The notes under the pieces were generated by a model, which saw nothing but the letters and a program-made list of their open reading frames with translations, was not told the origin of the DNA and searched no databases. Positions 23,701 to 32,811 of a stretch of 64,000 bases of DNA are shown piece by piece (position 1 is the stretch's first letter; each line of letters starts with the position of its first letter). Source of the DNA: Pratylenchus scribneri (taxonomy: Eukaryota; Nematoda; Chromadorea; Rhabditida; Pratylenchidae); assembly GCA_030063045.1 (NCBI GenBank), contig JAQSEB010000071.1, positions 620,001-684,000 of the forward strand. Direction: 5' to 3'. A program made the position numbers and the translations under genes.

Positions 23701-24945
23701 TGAAGAAAATGTTGAGGAAGATAATGATATGATGAAGAAAATGTTGAGGAAGATAATGATATGATGAAGAAAATGTTGAGGAAGATAATGATATGATGAA
23801 GAAAATGTTGAGGAAGATAATGATATGATGAAGAAAATGTTGAGGAAGATAATGATATGATGAAGAAAATGTTGAGGAAGATAATGATATGATGAAGAAA
23901 ATGTTGAGGAGGAAGATAATGATATGATGAAGAAAATGTTGAGGAGGAAGATAATGATATGATGAAGAAAATGTTGAGGAAGATAATGATATGATGAAGA
24001 AAATGTTGAGGAAGATAATGATATGATGAAGAAAATGTTGAGGAAGATAATGATATGATGAAGAAGATGTTGAGGAAGATAATGATATGATGAAGAAAAT
24101 GTTGAGGAAGATAATGATATGATGAAGAAAATGTTGAGGAAGATAATGATATGATGAAGAAAATGTTGAGGAAGATAATGATATGATGAAGAAAATGTTG
24201 AGGAAGATAATGATATGATGAAGAAGATGTTGAGGAAGATAATGATATGATGAAGAAAATGTTGAGGAAGATAATGATATGATGAAGAAATGTTGAGGAA
24301 GATAATGATATGATGAAGAAAATGTTGAGGAAGATAATGATATGATGAAGAAAATGTTGAGGAGGAAGATAATGATATGATGAAGAAAATGTTGAGGAAG
24401 ATAATGATATGATGAAGAAAATGTTGAGGAAGATAATGATATGATGAAGAAAATGTTGAGGAAGATAATGATATGATGAAGAAGATGTTGAGGAAGATAA
24501 TGATATGATGAAGAAAATGTTTAGGAAGATAATGATATGATGAAGAAGATGATGAGGATGATGAAGAAGATAATGAAAAGAATGATGAAGAAGATGAGGA
24601 GGAAAAAAGGATGATGAATAGGAAGAAGATGATGGAAGAAGATAATGAGGAAGATAATGGTTGATGATGAAGAAGATCCTCCTTTCATCTTCTACTTCTT
24701 CATCATCATCATCCGCATTCCTCCTTTCCCGCGTAGGGGACAAACTCAATTAGTAACCTATATTGTTAAGATGTGCCCTGGAATGGGAATATTTGGCCAA
24801 TTGTGTGGATCGATGCTTGCTCGCCTTTTTTGGCTGTTTGACCGCATTCTTCTTCTCCTTGCTGGCATTCTATGAACGATGGAATGAGTTGAGATTGAAA
24901 ATGGACATGAGCGGTGGCAATGCCTATGGAAATAATTCAGAATAA
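14685..24945 (+). CDS. Alpha-type nicotinic receptor (Cys-loop channel) subunit, copy 1, complete
   Basis: Seventeen exons give 657 residues: 14685..15036, 15411..15485, 15535..15608, 16024..16062, 16115..16135, 16559..16720, 17576..17646, 18051..18075, 18129..18269, 18429..18479, 18877..18907, 18962..18997, 19049..19125, 19744..20070, 20494..20691, 20734..20852, 24771..24945. All phases agree; intron 14 is GC-AG. Seen in order: signal peptide (1-25), an unusual 90-residue linker, ligand-binding domain with loop A WVPDTVLYN (210-218), the Cys-loop Cys261-Cys275 around FFPYDQQN, loop B Trp282, vicinal Cys325-Cys326 that mark an alpha subunit, four membrane segments (TM1 from about 344, TM2 379-398, TM3 about 410-430, TM4 about 612-632) and a long basic cytoplasmic loop. 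It should form a pentameric cation channel in neurons or muscle. TM2 is atypical: 2' Tyr380, 6' Asn384, 9' Met387, 20' Asn398. The closest subfamily was not identified. Confidence 0.93.
15050..15388. mobile_element. GGCCATATC foldback element in receptor intron 1
   Basis: Nearly fills intron 1 (15037-15410). The left arm TTGGCCATATCTC...GGAAGGCGATG...AAAGCCC..TGTCCT has an inverted match at the right end (GAGGACATTTAGGGC...GGCATATCGCCTTCCTGAATTGG...ATATGGCCAAAGAAT). It starts about 15 nt after the splice donor. No protein is encoded. Confidence 0.82.
15640..15955. mobile_element. GGCCATATC foldback element in receptor intron 3
   Basis: Second copy of the family, in intron 3 (15609-16023). 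The left arm (GGCCATATCTGGAGAAGAAA, GAAGGCGATATGCCATT) is well kept; the right arm (GAGGATAATTTAGGC...ATCGCTTTCCCTG...TATAGGCC) is more diverged. It begins about 31 nt after the donor. Confidence 0.82.
16160..16505. mobile_element. AAAGAGCAGACTTTTGGC foldback element in receptor intron 5
   Basis: A second foldback family. It contains TCAAATTAAAGAGCAGACTT...GGCTATC and, inverted, GATAGCCAAAAGTCTGCTCTTTAATTTGA, with outer ends like CTAACTTTGCGCC and GGCGACAAGTTGG. It lies in intron 5 (16136-16558), starting about 30 nt after the donor. Other copies: 18506-18815, 20088-20432, 31991-32325. Confidence 0.85.
16735..17470. repeat. TTTAAACC-word array and foldback in receptor intron 6
   Basis: Intron 6 (16721-17575) contains about ten units of a 27-bp repeat with core GGTTTTCGGTTTTAAACC (16780-17030), then an inverted repeat (17185-17470) with arms AACTGGTTTTAAACC...CATCGATGCGCATCGAATGG and complement. 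TTTAAA gives the array itself a self-complementary core. The Phe/Lys/Val-rich frames over it are repeat artefacts. Confidence 0.8.
17668..18003. mobile_element. CTGCTCGAG-ended element in receptor intron 7
   Basis: Within intron 7 (17647-18050) the ends GACTGCTCGAG (near 17674) and CTCGAGCAGCC (near 17991) are inverted repeats. The interior is open for 65 codons on the plus strand (17718-17915), Lys-rich then hydrophobic, ending in a stop. This could be part of a captured or former coding sequence, or chance. It begins about 21 nt after the donor. Confidence 0.55.
18506..18815. mobile_element. AAAGAGCAGACTTTTGGC-family foldback in receptor intron 10
   Basis: A diverged copy: ends AACTTGTCGTCGTTTAAAAT and ATGGCGACAAATTGAG, with inner arms GAACCAATTTTGATG and, inverted, AGCCAGAAGTCCGCTCTTAAATTTGATA. 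It lies in intron 10 (18480-18876), about 26 nt after the donor. Confidence 0.8.
19168..19500. mobile_element. GGCCATATC foldback element in receptor intron 13
   Basis: Best-kept copy of the family: left arm TTTTGGCCATATCTCGAGAA, GGAAGCAACCAATTCAGGAA and so on, right arm GAGGACACTCTGGGCTTTCC ... TATATCGCCTTCCTGAATTG ... TATGGCCATAAA. It begins about 42 nt after the donor of intron 13 (19126-19743). Confidence 0.85.
19520..19735. repeat. ATTGATTTTCTCAAAAAAT array in receptor intron 13
   Basis: About eleven degenerate units containing AATATTGATTTT and TCTCAAAA, spaced roughly 18-22 bp, fill the 3' part of intron 13 up to the acceptor. The T-rich units end where the polypyrimidine tract begins, so they may supply it. 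Confidence 0.75.
20088..20432. mobile_element. AAAGAGCAGACTTTTGGC-family foldback in receptor intron 14
   Basis: Well-kept copy with ends TCCAACTTGACGCGATCG and GGCGTTAAGTTGG, inner arms AATTAAAGAGCAGACTTTTG and complement. It starts about 18 nt after the GC donor (AG|GCAAGT) of intron 14 (20071-20493). Confidence 0.87.
20930..24655. repeat. 32-bp minisatellite in receptor intron 16
   Basis: Regular from about 21035 to 24550, with degenerate GATGATGAAGAAGAT flanks on both sides. The unit is 32 bp (words GATGAAGAAAATGTTGAGG, AAGATAATGATAT), around 110 copies. Variants are 35-bp units with an extra AGG, an AAA/AAG change, and one 31-bp unit near 24290. Between about 22790 and 23640 the variants recur in threes, a higher-order repeat of about 99 bp. 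All three minus frames of the unit lack stops, which creates a spurious antisense open frame of over 1300 codons. The minisatellite makes intron 16 (20853-24770) 3.9 kb long, just before the TM4 exon. Confidence 0.95.
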
Positions 24946-25009
24946 TCAAAAAATTCATTAAAAATTCAAATTTTATTCCAAAATTATTTCCAAATTATCC
25001 CAAAATTAT

Positions 25010-27028
25010 TCATTCATTCAAAATTGTTTTCCTTCCATCTATTGTTCTTTTTCGCCTCCTCCGTTTTCCATCTCTTCCCATTCCCATACTGCTGCTCAAA
25101 CTGCCGTCCATTCCGCCGCCGGCATAATTTGGTTCACCGCCAATTTGTTGGAAGAATGGCGCATTCAAATTGCGCGTTTCCTATTTTTTGAATAAATAAA
25201 TAAATGATTTTAATTTATGTTTTAATTCTGAACAAGGTAAATTGAGCACCTAGGCCATTCTTTTGGCCATATCCCGTGAAGGAAGCAACCAATTTAGGAA
25301 GGCGTTATGCCATTTGAAAGCCCTAAATGTCCTCTAAAATGTGGCCAATTCTAATTGTTTTTTGAAATGTTAAAATAATTTGTAAAATAAGCGGCTTTTC
25401 CTCCAACAAACAAATTCCGGGTTTATTCCACTCACATGTAACTTTTTTTAAAGCTTGAATTTTATAAAAACATAAATTAGCCACTTTTTAGAGGACACTT
25501 TTGGCTTTCAAATGATATATTGCCTTCCCAAATTGGTAATTATCTCGTTGAGCTATGGGCCAAATAACGCCAGGTATTCAATTGTCCCCTCCCCATTATA
25601 AATTCACCTGAATTCGTTGGGGATTCGTGAATTTATCGCCTCGGAAATTTGGCAAAATTCCAATTCCTTGTTCGCCTCCACCTCCTCCTCCAGCTGCTTC
25701 ACTCAATGACGGGGTCGACCAATAACTTGCCGTTGGACTGCCCGGCAATGGACCGCCGCCTCCTCCTATTTGTGTTGGGAAATCTTATAAATTCATCGAA
25801 AAATCCGTCAATTTTAGTCTTTTAATTGGCCATAATAAATAAATATATTTGGGTTTTTAGAGTTTAGGGGCTCCAAGTTTTATGGTCTTAAAATGGCCAA
25901 CAAAATTTTTGACTAAACTCATATAAATGATTTTGATTTTATTTTTTCGATTGTGATCATAAATTTGAATATGAAGGGAATGAAAAAAAACACCCACTTT
26001 GCTGGAGAAGCGGATTGCTGAGGCCGCCATTTGGAGGAGGCCCAAATTGTGGGCCAATGCCCTGTTAGAAAATGGGAAAATTGCAGTGCATATGAAATGG
26101 CGTATTTTTCCTAATATTAGCCCCTCTCTATTAGAAGTCCTCCCCTTCTCCACAATGAAGTTCTCTTTTGAGGAATTTTTAAGGAAAAAATTTTACAAAA
26201 AGTAAATTTTTTGCCTTCTTTAAAGTGCCTGAAAAATAGTCTCCCCTCTTTCTAGTAAAAGTCCTTTACTCTAATAATAGTCCCCTTTAGAGGATAGCGG
26301 AAAAATTCCCAGAGGCAATATTAGGAAAAATACGGTAACTTGGGAAAGAGTGACACAAACTTGACGCCCTCCATATCCATAGCGTTGATCATCCAAAGCG
26401 GTTGGGCTGGAAATTGGCCAAAACATTCATAAAGTATTGGGATTTGGATGCTTTTCGGCTTTGTATATCCGCTTTTTTGGTCAATTCTTGAAAAGTGAAG
26501 GGTCCCCCTATATGGGTCATCAGGATTAAGGTTAGGGTCATCGGTCATTAGGGGATAGGGGTTACCTGTGAGATTACATCCTATTCCCGAATGACCTCTA
26601 ATGGCCCTAACCCTAATCCTGATGCCCAAAGAGAGGTCTCTTCTGTTCTCCCCTTCTCAACAAAAAGGGGATACAACAAAGCCGGCAAGTACCGGGGGAT
26701 TTGCCTTTCTAACTCACTTTGGCCCCTGAGAACCAGCAATTTGGGGGACAAGCGGAGGTTGAGGTGGAATTTGAGGAATTTGAGGCTGAGGAGCGTTTGG
26801 AACGGGGAATTGGCCAGCCGGAGGAGGGCAACAACAAAAACAACAATCAACACGCATTGAAATTGGTGGCGGAGGACACGGTGGAAATTGCCATTGCTGA
26901 AAGGCATTGGAGGATGGATCAGCAGAAGTGCGCCAAGGCATCAGCTGGGGTAGTGGTTGGAATTGGGCCAAAACATCGAACAAAGGGAGGAGAAAAAAGG
27001 CAAAAATGATGATGAACAAATGCAGCAT
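25010..27028 (-). CDS. Secreted Pro/Gly-rich protein, 256 aa
   Basis: Five exons, 26718..27028, 26340..26406, 25998..26061, 25608..25765 and 25010..25180, join in phase. Residues 1-22 are a clear signal peptide (MLHLFIIIFAFFLLPLFDVL). Next comes a Pro-rich region with an unusual cysteine cluster (DCCFCCCPPP near residues 60-70), then Pro/Gln, Pro/Asn and Gly-rich stretches (GGGGPLPG, GGGGGGEQG), and a C-terminus with a basic run RRRRKR that could be a proprotein cleavage site. No domain was recognised. It should be exported, perhaps cuticular or glandular. Its stop lies 64 bp from the receptor stop on the opposite strand, so the two genes converge. Confidence 0.75.
25245..25580. mobile_element. 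GGCCATATC foldback element in secreted-protein intron 4
   Basis: Fourth copy of the family found in receptor introns 1, 3 and 13, with left arm TTTTGGCCATATCCCGTGAA and right arm GAGGACACTTTTGGC...GAGCTATGGGCC. The host intron is 25181-25607 on the minus strand. The element end lies about 30 nt from that intron's splice donor. Confidence 0.82.
26495..26650. repeat. TTAGGG-like foldback in secreted-protein intron 1
   Basis: Between exons 2 and 1 of the secreted-protein gene, GGGTCATCAGGATTAAGGTTAGGG near 26513 and the complement CCCTAACCCTAATCCTGATG near 26604 form an inverted repeat enclosing AGGGGATAGGGG. The adjacent AAGGGTCCCCCTATATGGGTC resembles part of the 3765-4350 element. Confidence 0.7.
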
Positions 27029-28075
27029 TTTTAATTTGAAGAATATTTAATTTACATAAATAAGAGATGAATTTGCGAAAAACTTTTCTTCCCGCAAATG
27101 AGGCCATATAAATATAACTAACCCATAACAAAATGTGAGTACTTAAGAACCAGCAGCAGGTTTGAAAAAAATTTCGAGATTCTTATTTTATTTAGTATTT
27201 TGTAAAACGATGAAATATAACATGATTTTAGGTGATTTTAGGGTTTGCCAATTTTGGGGGTAGGTAACTTAAGGTAATTTTGAGGGTGAAAAAATCTGCT
27301 GGGTTATACGTAAGTACCAAAATGTGTTGTGCTTAGGTTTAAGTTTAGATCAAGGCGTATTAGTTCACGGAATATCGGAGTCAAAGAAGTATGTGTGCTT
27401 TGGCCAAATTTAGGCTTCAAAAAAGCATTTTCAGGGCGAAAAGTTTTCGGCAAATTAAATAGTATCCTATTTTTATTATGAAGACATTGTGGCGTAATTG
27501 TTGAAATTGAGAGGAGGTAAAGAATGAGAGAGGCCAAATGCGCATAACAGAAGGGGATGATGATGGCCCTTTGGCCTAGGCAGGCCACAAAACAAATACA
27601 GGAAGAAGGGGAAAGATGGCTATAAGAAGGGAGGGCAATGGGAAATGATCAAAGGGGTCCGGCTGGAATTTTTTCCGCTAATTCCTTTCCGCATTTTGCT
27701 CAAGCCCTAAAAATTAATCGGATAATGTGAGTCGTCTTAATTATTTGGCCGTCATCGTAAGTAAAGAAAACAAAGCAAAAAAAGTATCAAAAGAAGAATT
27801 TTTGGACAATTGGAATTAGATTGGATAGTATTGATGACGAAGAGTATAATAATGCTAAAATAATTAAAATGGTTTAAGGAGAAAACTTCTGAATAACTTT
27901 TCAGCAATTTCAGTGTTTTTCGGCATATTAAATATTCAATTTATTTATTTATTGCGGATAAAATGGAATACAATAAAAAATTGAGATGAGGAGGAATGTG
28001 CATGGAAAGTCAAAAATGAATGTTCGCTGGGATTTAATTAAATGAATGAATGTCAATGAATGAATTTTTTGAGGG
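27029..28075. other. Intergenic region, nothing firm
   Basis: Lies between the 5' end of the secreted-protein gene and the 3' end of the FERM gene, both on the minus strand. A minus-strand open frame at 27304-27588 begins with a hydrophobic segment but has no recognised domain and no supporting splice context, so it is not called as a gene. Confidence 0.5.
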
Positions 28076-31000
28076 TCAAAATTCCGTGGACATTGGCTTC
28101 CCACCGCCGCTGCCAATGGCAATTTTACTTCTGGCCGACCATCCTTCCCGGCCATTTTCATTCCTTTCATCCATCTTCCGGTGTTGTTCCCTTCCAATTC
28201 CAATGTTTGGCGTTGATGCCGATGTCCTCACGGGAATCAATGTTGGCCCTGAAATTATGAAATTTTTATTGGCATTTTAAAAAGAAGGTAAATGGAGTGT
28301 TTTTACCGGGATATAGAAATGTAAATTTTACTAGTTTCTTTTAAAATGCATTACAAAAATCAGAAAAATTCTAAAAATTGAAAATTTTAAAACATTCAAA
28401 ATTAGAAAAAAATTCTAAATTTTAAAAAATTCAAAATTAAAAAAAAATTCTAATAAATTTTAAAAAATTCAAAATTAAAAAAAAAACTAAAATTCAAAAT
28501 TTTAATTCAAAATTAGAAAAAAAAATTCTAAAATTCAAAATTTTAAAAAATTCAAAATTAGAGAAAAAAATTCTAAAATTCAAAATTTTAAAAATTCAAG
28601 AAAAAATTTTAAGGACTTTGAATATTTAATTAAATGCAAAAAAATCTCAATTTATTATGAAAGAGGAAGTAAAAAAATTCTATATTCTAAATTAGAAAAA
28701 TATTCAAATTTTTAAAAATTTCAAAATTTTCAAAAATTCTAAATTTTAAAAATTCTAAATATTCAAAAAATTTTTATTGACTTTGAACATTAATTAAATG
28801 CAAAAAAAAATTCTTAATTTATCAAGAAAGTTGAAAGATGAGGATTTTTCTATATGGAAAAATTTGGATTAGAATTTTTAAAAATTTCTCATTTTTTATC
28901 AAATTATAAAAAGAGCTGTGGTAAATATTTGCTGGCAAAGATTTTTTAACGAATTATAAAAAGGAGCTAATAGATATTTATTGTAAAATTTATCCGGTTT
29001 TTTCACCATGTTTTTATTTTTTAAAATTTCGGACCTGGTGATGGTCCATTTCCGCCGGAATCTGTCGGATTCGGAGGTGGAAGCGGCTCTCTGGGTGCAT
29101 ATCGCCGGGATGGTCGCCGGAAAACGTGTCCACCTGCTGCCGGCCTTTCCGCTGATTCAGCGCGTTGTCGTTGTTGTTGTTGTGGATGGCCAATTGTTGG
29201 CGTATTCCCCTTTCGTTGGATTGTTTCATACTCGGTTCGGCCTCTGCAAATGGGTGAATGTATTTTAATTTAAGCTTATAATATGTATTTAAAATTCATT
29301 AAAGATAAATTTGCCTAGAGCTTATGAGGTAGGGTTAATCCAATTTTGCAAAGAAAAAATCCAAAAAGATAAAATTTTGTTATTATTTCAGGTTAGAGTT
29401 TATTGTTAAGTTTAGGAGCATGTAGGGAAAATAGGTAAGTCAAAAATTTTTCTTATGTATATTCCCCCCCCCCCTCTATTAGACTCCCTTTGAAAAAAAA
29501 TACATGTCAAAAATAAATAAATATTTGGTGAATTTAAGTCGAAATAAGCCTTTTATCCTAAAAAAAAAATTAGAAAAGTCCCCAACTCGTGGGTCTTCGA
29601 AATTTGTAGCCTCCCTCCCTATTTGAAGTACACCATCCCGAGAGGCTCTTTGAAATTTAATGGCCCAGTGCTCAGAGGCTTACTAATATAGAAAATATGG
29701 TATTTTTCGAATTAATTTTGAAGGTTTTTTGTTGTAGGGATTTTGTCCGAAGCTATTTCTGTCCAAAAAGACTTATTTTATTAAAAATTTTTTACAATTT
29801 CTCCCATCCCAACAAATCCCACCTGTATCTGAATGTGCTGCCCAGCCGTAGCAATGATGGCAGCACTCGGCGTTGCTGTTGCGTTGGCCGCAGGTATTTT
29901 AGGCGGAAAAATGTGTGAAATTCGATGGCACATTTCCAAAGATGTTTGGCGGCCCGGCTGGAGGACAGATGGAAGAGGAAAGTGTGCAATTGGACAAGTT
30001 GGCCTCCCTTTTGTTGTTGATGTTGGGTTGGCAAATCCTCCTCCACAACCAGCGAAAGACGGCGACCCCGGAAGTCGAGGCGTTGAATTTTTTCCCAAAG
30101 GAAGAGGCCTAAAAATAAAATAAAATTGGTTTGATAATTGATATTAGGTTTTTTAGGGCTGGGATTTTTATTGATGTCAATGTTCATCAATATTTTGCCA
30201 TTTTTTACCATCAATATTGATTCATCAATATTTCGGCATTTTTGGCCTTTGGCCATTGTCAATATTTTAAGATTTTGAAGAAATTTACTACTAAATTTTT
30301 AACAAAAAAATTGATTTTTTTTTGAAAAAATTTGGAAATTTTTTGTAAAAATTTTTCGAAAAATTTAATGATGTCTCTAGAAAATTGCATTTTTGAAAAC
30401 GAAATCTAATATTTTTAGAATAAAAATCTCAAAAATTTGAATAATAGCGGGTAAGAAAAAAATATTTTTTTAGAAATTTTTGATAAATTATAGTAGTGTC
30501 TTTTAAAAATTACAGCAGAAAAAAAGTAGGTGTAAAAATTTAAAAAAAAATTTAAATTTTGATTAATGTATCCAAAAAAATATTATTGCCCTAATAAGAA
30601 GGTCTCAAACCGCCGACCTCTAGTTTATAAGACCGGCGATCTACCCCTCTGACTGAGTTAGAAAGGCGTGATAATAAAAATTATATTTTGCATTATCAGT
30701 TGCCAATTCCTCTGTCTGAATTTTTTATTCCTATAATTTTTTTATTTAATTAATTAACAAATTTAAATTCAAAAAAAATCCAAAAAAATTTCTGACTTAA
30801 ATCAGTCCAGTTAAAAATCAAACTGACCGATTTTTTGTGCTCCATCCAAAACGAGCATTCCCTGCGGGCTCAGCCCAAGTCGATATTCTTGTCCGTCTCG
30901 GCCGAGCACAAAATGCTGAAAAAATATTTAAATTTAATAGATTTGGAATTTTAACTGGAATTTACCCCAAAATCTCTACATCAATAATTCTTAACCTCAA

Positions 31001-32811
31001 ATCCCTAATAACCCAAAAATCCCTACAATATTTTACCCCAAATCTCTGCAGAAAAAAAATAAAATTTTTCTCTGAAAATTTTTCTAAAATTTTTTTGAAA
31101 ATTTTTAAAATTTTTCTAAAATTTTTCTGAAAATTTTTCTAAATTTTTGCAAATTTTTTTTTCTGAAAATTTTGAAAATTTTTTCTGAAAATTTTGAATT
31201 TTTGGGTGGAATTAGACCCGAATTTTGACTGACCAAATCGACGCCATAAAGTGGCAATTGCCGTGCCTTTTCCAGGAAAGCCATTTCCGCTTGGGAAGGA
31301 GAAAATCCCTGCATTTGACCGGAAGACCAATGCCTCAAAATTGCCAGTTCCATTTGCCTGTCCTGCATTGGATGGTAGCGAAATTCGGAGACGAATGTTT
31401 GGGAATGTTCCCGGGGATTGAAGTCGCCAAATTCTGCTGAAATTATAAAAATTAATAAAAAAAAAAGTAAATAATTTTATTTAATTTTTTAAAATTTTTT
31501 GGGCTAAAATTTTGAGTTATTTTTTAAAAATTAAAATAATAAACAATTAATTTCTAAATTAATTAAAATAAAATAATTATAACTTTCTTTAATAAAATTT
31601 TTTCCTAGTTTTTGGACTACCATTCTGAATTATTTCGTAAAAAAATTAATTAAAATAATAATTAATTTTATCCTTTTCAGGATTTTGGGCTACCATATTT
31701 TTCTAAAAATTAATTAAAATGGGAAAAAAATATTAATTGCTCTTTTTATGGGTAGTTTTTTTTCTCTTTTTATGAGTTTTAAATAGTTTTTTTTTTATTT
31801 ATATTAATTATTTTGGAAAATACATTGTAGTCGAAGGGCACCCAATTCAATGGCAATGGCTTTCGAACATTCCAAACGTCCAATATGGATATCTTGCCGA
31901 AGTTGGAGGAAAAATAGATACCTGAATTGGAAATTGGATTGGAATTATTTTAATTGATTGGAATGAATTTTTAAAATATCGGAGTATCCAACTTGACGTC
32001 GTTTATAATAAATCATTAAGTACTGAACCAATTTTGATGATTTTGTTATCAAATTAAAGAGCAAACTTTTGGCTATCCAATGAAATTAATTTTATTTAAA
32101 TTGGTTCAGAATTGTTGGAATTGTGTTCAAAAAACCACTGAAAATTTTGCTTATTCATAAAAATGTCATTTAAAAAGTTTTCTGTGCTCAATTTAATCAA
32201 TTCTGAACCAATTTAAATAAAATTAAATTCACTTGATAGCCAAAAGTTTGCACTTTAATTTGCTACCAAAATCATCAAAAAGGGTTCAGACCTTGATGTG
32301 TTAAACGCTGTCAAGTTGAGGAGTAATCCTAAATATTGTCACCTGGTTAATTCATCCCGAAGATTGGCCGGTTCATTTGGGAAAAATTTGACCCTAAATC
32401 GCAGAGTATAGGGTGGCCCAATTGGAATTTGTTTTCGAACTCGTTTGGCTTAAACAAAATTAAATATTTATTTATTTATCTCACAAAAATTAAACCTGGA
32501 TCTAGCCAATGTTGGACCTGAAAATGGTCAGTGAATTGGAGGCCAAAATAGTCGCGTTCATCCAGGTCCAAGTAGGCAAATACACGGGAATATAGGTCTT
32601 GACCGAGTGCCGTTTTTTCAATGGCCAAATTCAGGTCGGTCCCATCCAACAGTTGAATGCGGCATTGACATTGAGTGTCCCTCAGATTTATTATTTCCGC
32701 CGGAGGTTGTTGTTGTGGTGGTTTTAGTTCTGATGGTTGAGGTTGGCGATGAGATTGTCGATTTTTGGATTTAAGGCGTTGACTAAGTGAGCGAAGAAAA
32801 TTTGGCGTCAT
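28076..32811 (-). CDS. FERM-domain protein, EPB41L4/EPB41L5 (Yurt)-like, with a frameshift
   Basis: Eight exons: 32496..32811, 32343..32449, 31824..31921, 31234..31436, 30828..30915, 29823..30108, 29035..29243, 28076..28248, about 492 residues. Residues about 45-140 are the ubiquitin-like F1 lobe (DYFGLQFTD), 141-240 the F2 lobe ([19 protein letters not shown]), 241-345 the F3 lobe ([36 protein letters not shown]). The FERM-adjacent part [17 protein letters not shown] is typical of the EPB41L4A/EPB41L5 group, which in other animals works at the epithelial membrane cortex in polarity. The C-terminus is short and low in complexity. Exon 2 is one base too long: CTGCGGATTTAGG at 32395-32407 puts a stop in frame where the family requires Leu-Arg-Phe-Arg. 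All other junctions fit. Either a sequencing error or a broken gene. Confidence 0.88.
28300..28830. repeat. AAATTCAAAATTTTAAAA low-complexity tract in FERM intron 7
   Basis: Irregular repeats of AAAATTC, TCAAAATTTTAAAA and AATTAGAAAAAAATTC fill much of intron 7 (28249-29034). Two TTAATTAAATGCAAAAAAA segments (near 28628 and 28790) show a larger direct repeat. Confidence 0.7.
29455..29700. repeat. CTATTAGA..CCCC diverged repeat in FERM intron 6
   Basis: C-rich words (CCCCTCTATTAGACTCC, TAGCCTCCCTCCCTATTTGAAG, GAGAGGCTCTTTGAAAT) resemble the small inverted-repeat element at 36887-36975 and similar blocks near 26120-26340 and 39575-39620. It appears to be an old, scrambled copy. Confidence 0.5.
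30599..30668 (-). pseudogene. tRNA-like sequence, Ile(UAU)-like anticodon loop
   Basis: In FERM intron 5, minus strand: A-box-like TAACTCAGTCAGAGGGG, loop CTTATAA with TAT in the anticodon place, and a B-box-like GGTTTGAGACC. The acceptor arms do not pair and the B-box departs from GGTTCGANTCC, so it is most likely a decayed tRNA or tRNA-derived fragment. Confidence 0.5.
31991..32325. mobile_element. AAAGAGCAGACTTTTGGC-family foldback in FERM intron 2
   Basis: Ends TCCAACTTGACGTCG and GCTGTCAAGTTGAGG; inner arms AATTAAAGAGCAAACTTTTG and complement. The host intron is 31922-32342 on the minus strand, and the element lies about 20 nt from its donor, the same placing as in the receptor introns. 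Confidence 0.87.

Noticed and set aside
21035..24550. CRISPR-like array
   Set aside because: The repeats are directly adjacent without unique spacers and the host DNA is eukaryotic.
20718..24749. Antisense open frame of 1343 codons across the minisatellite
   Set aside because: The 32-bp unit has no stop in any minus frame, so an open frame of this length is unavoidable; the reading rotates through three frames and repeats every 96 bp. It lies within an intron of the receptor gene.
26591..27009. Plus-strand Glu-rich frames opposite the secreted-protein exon
   Set aside because: They are antisense to exon 1 of the secreted-protein gene, which has a signal peptide and five phased exons.
29833..30123. 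Plus-strand 96-codon frame
   Set aside because: It is antisense to FERM exon 6, which carries unmistakable F3-lobe motifs.
30599..30668. Functional tRNA-Ile gene
   Set aside because: Acceptor arms do not pair and the B-box is off consensus, so only a tRNA-like remnant is called.
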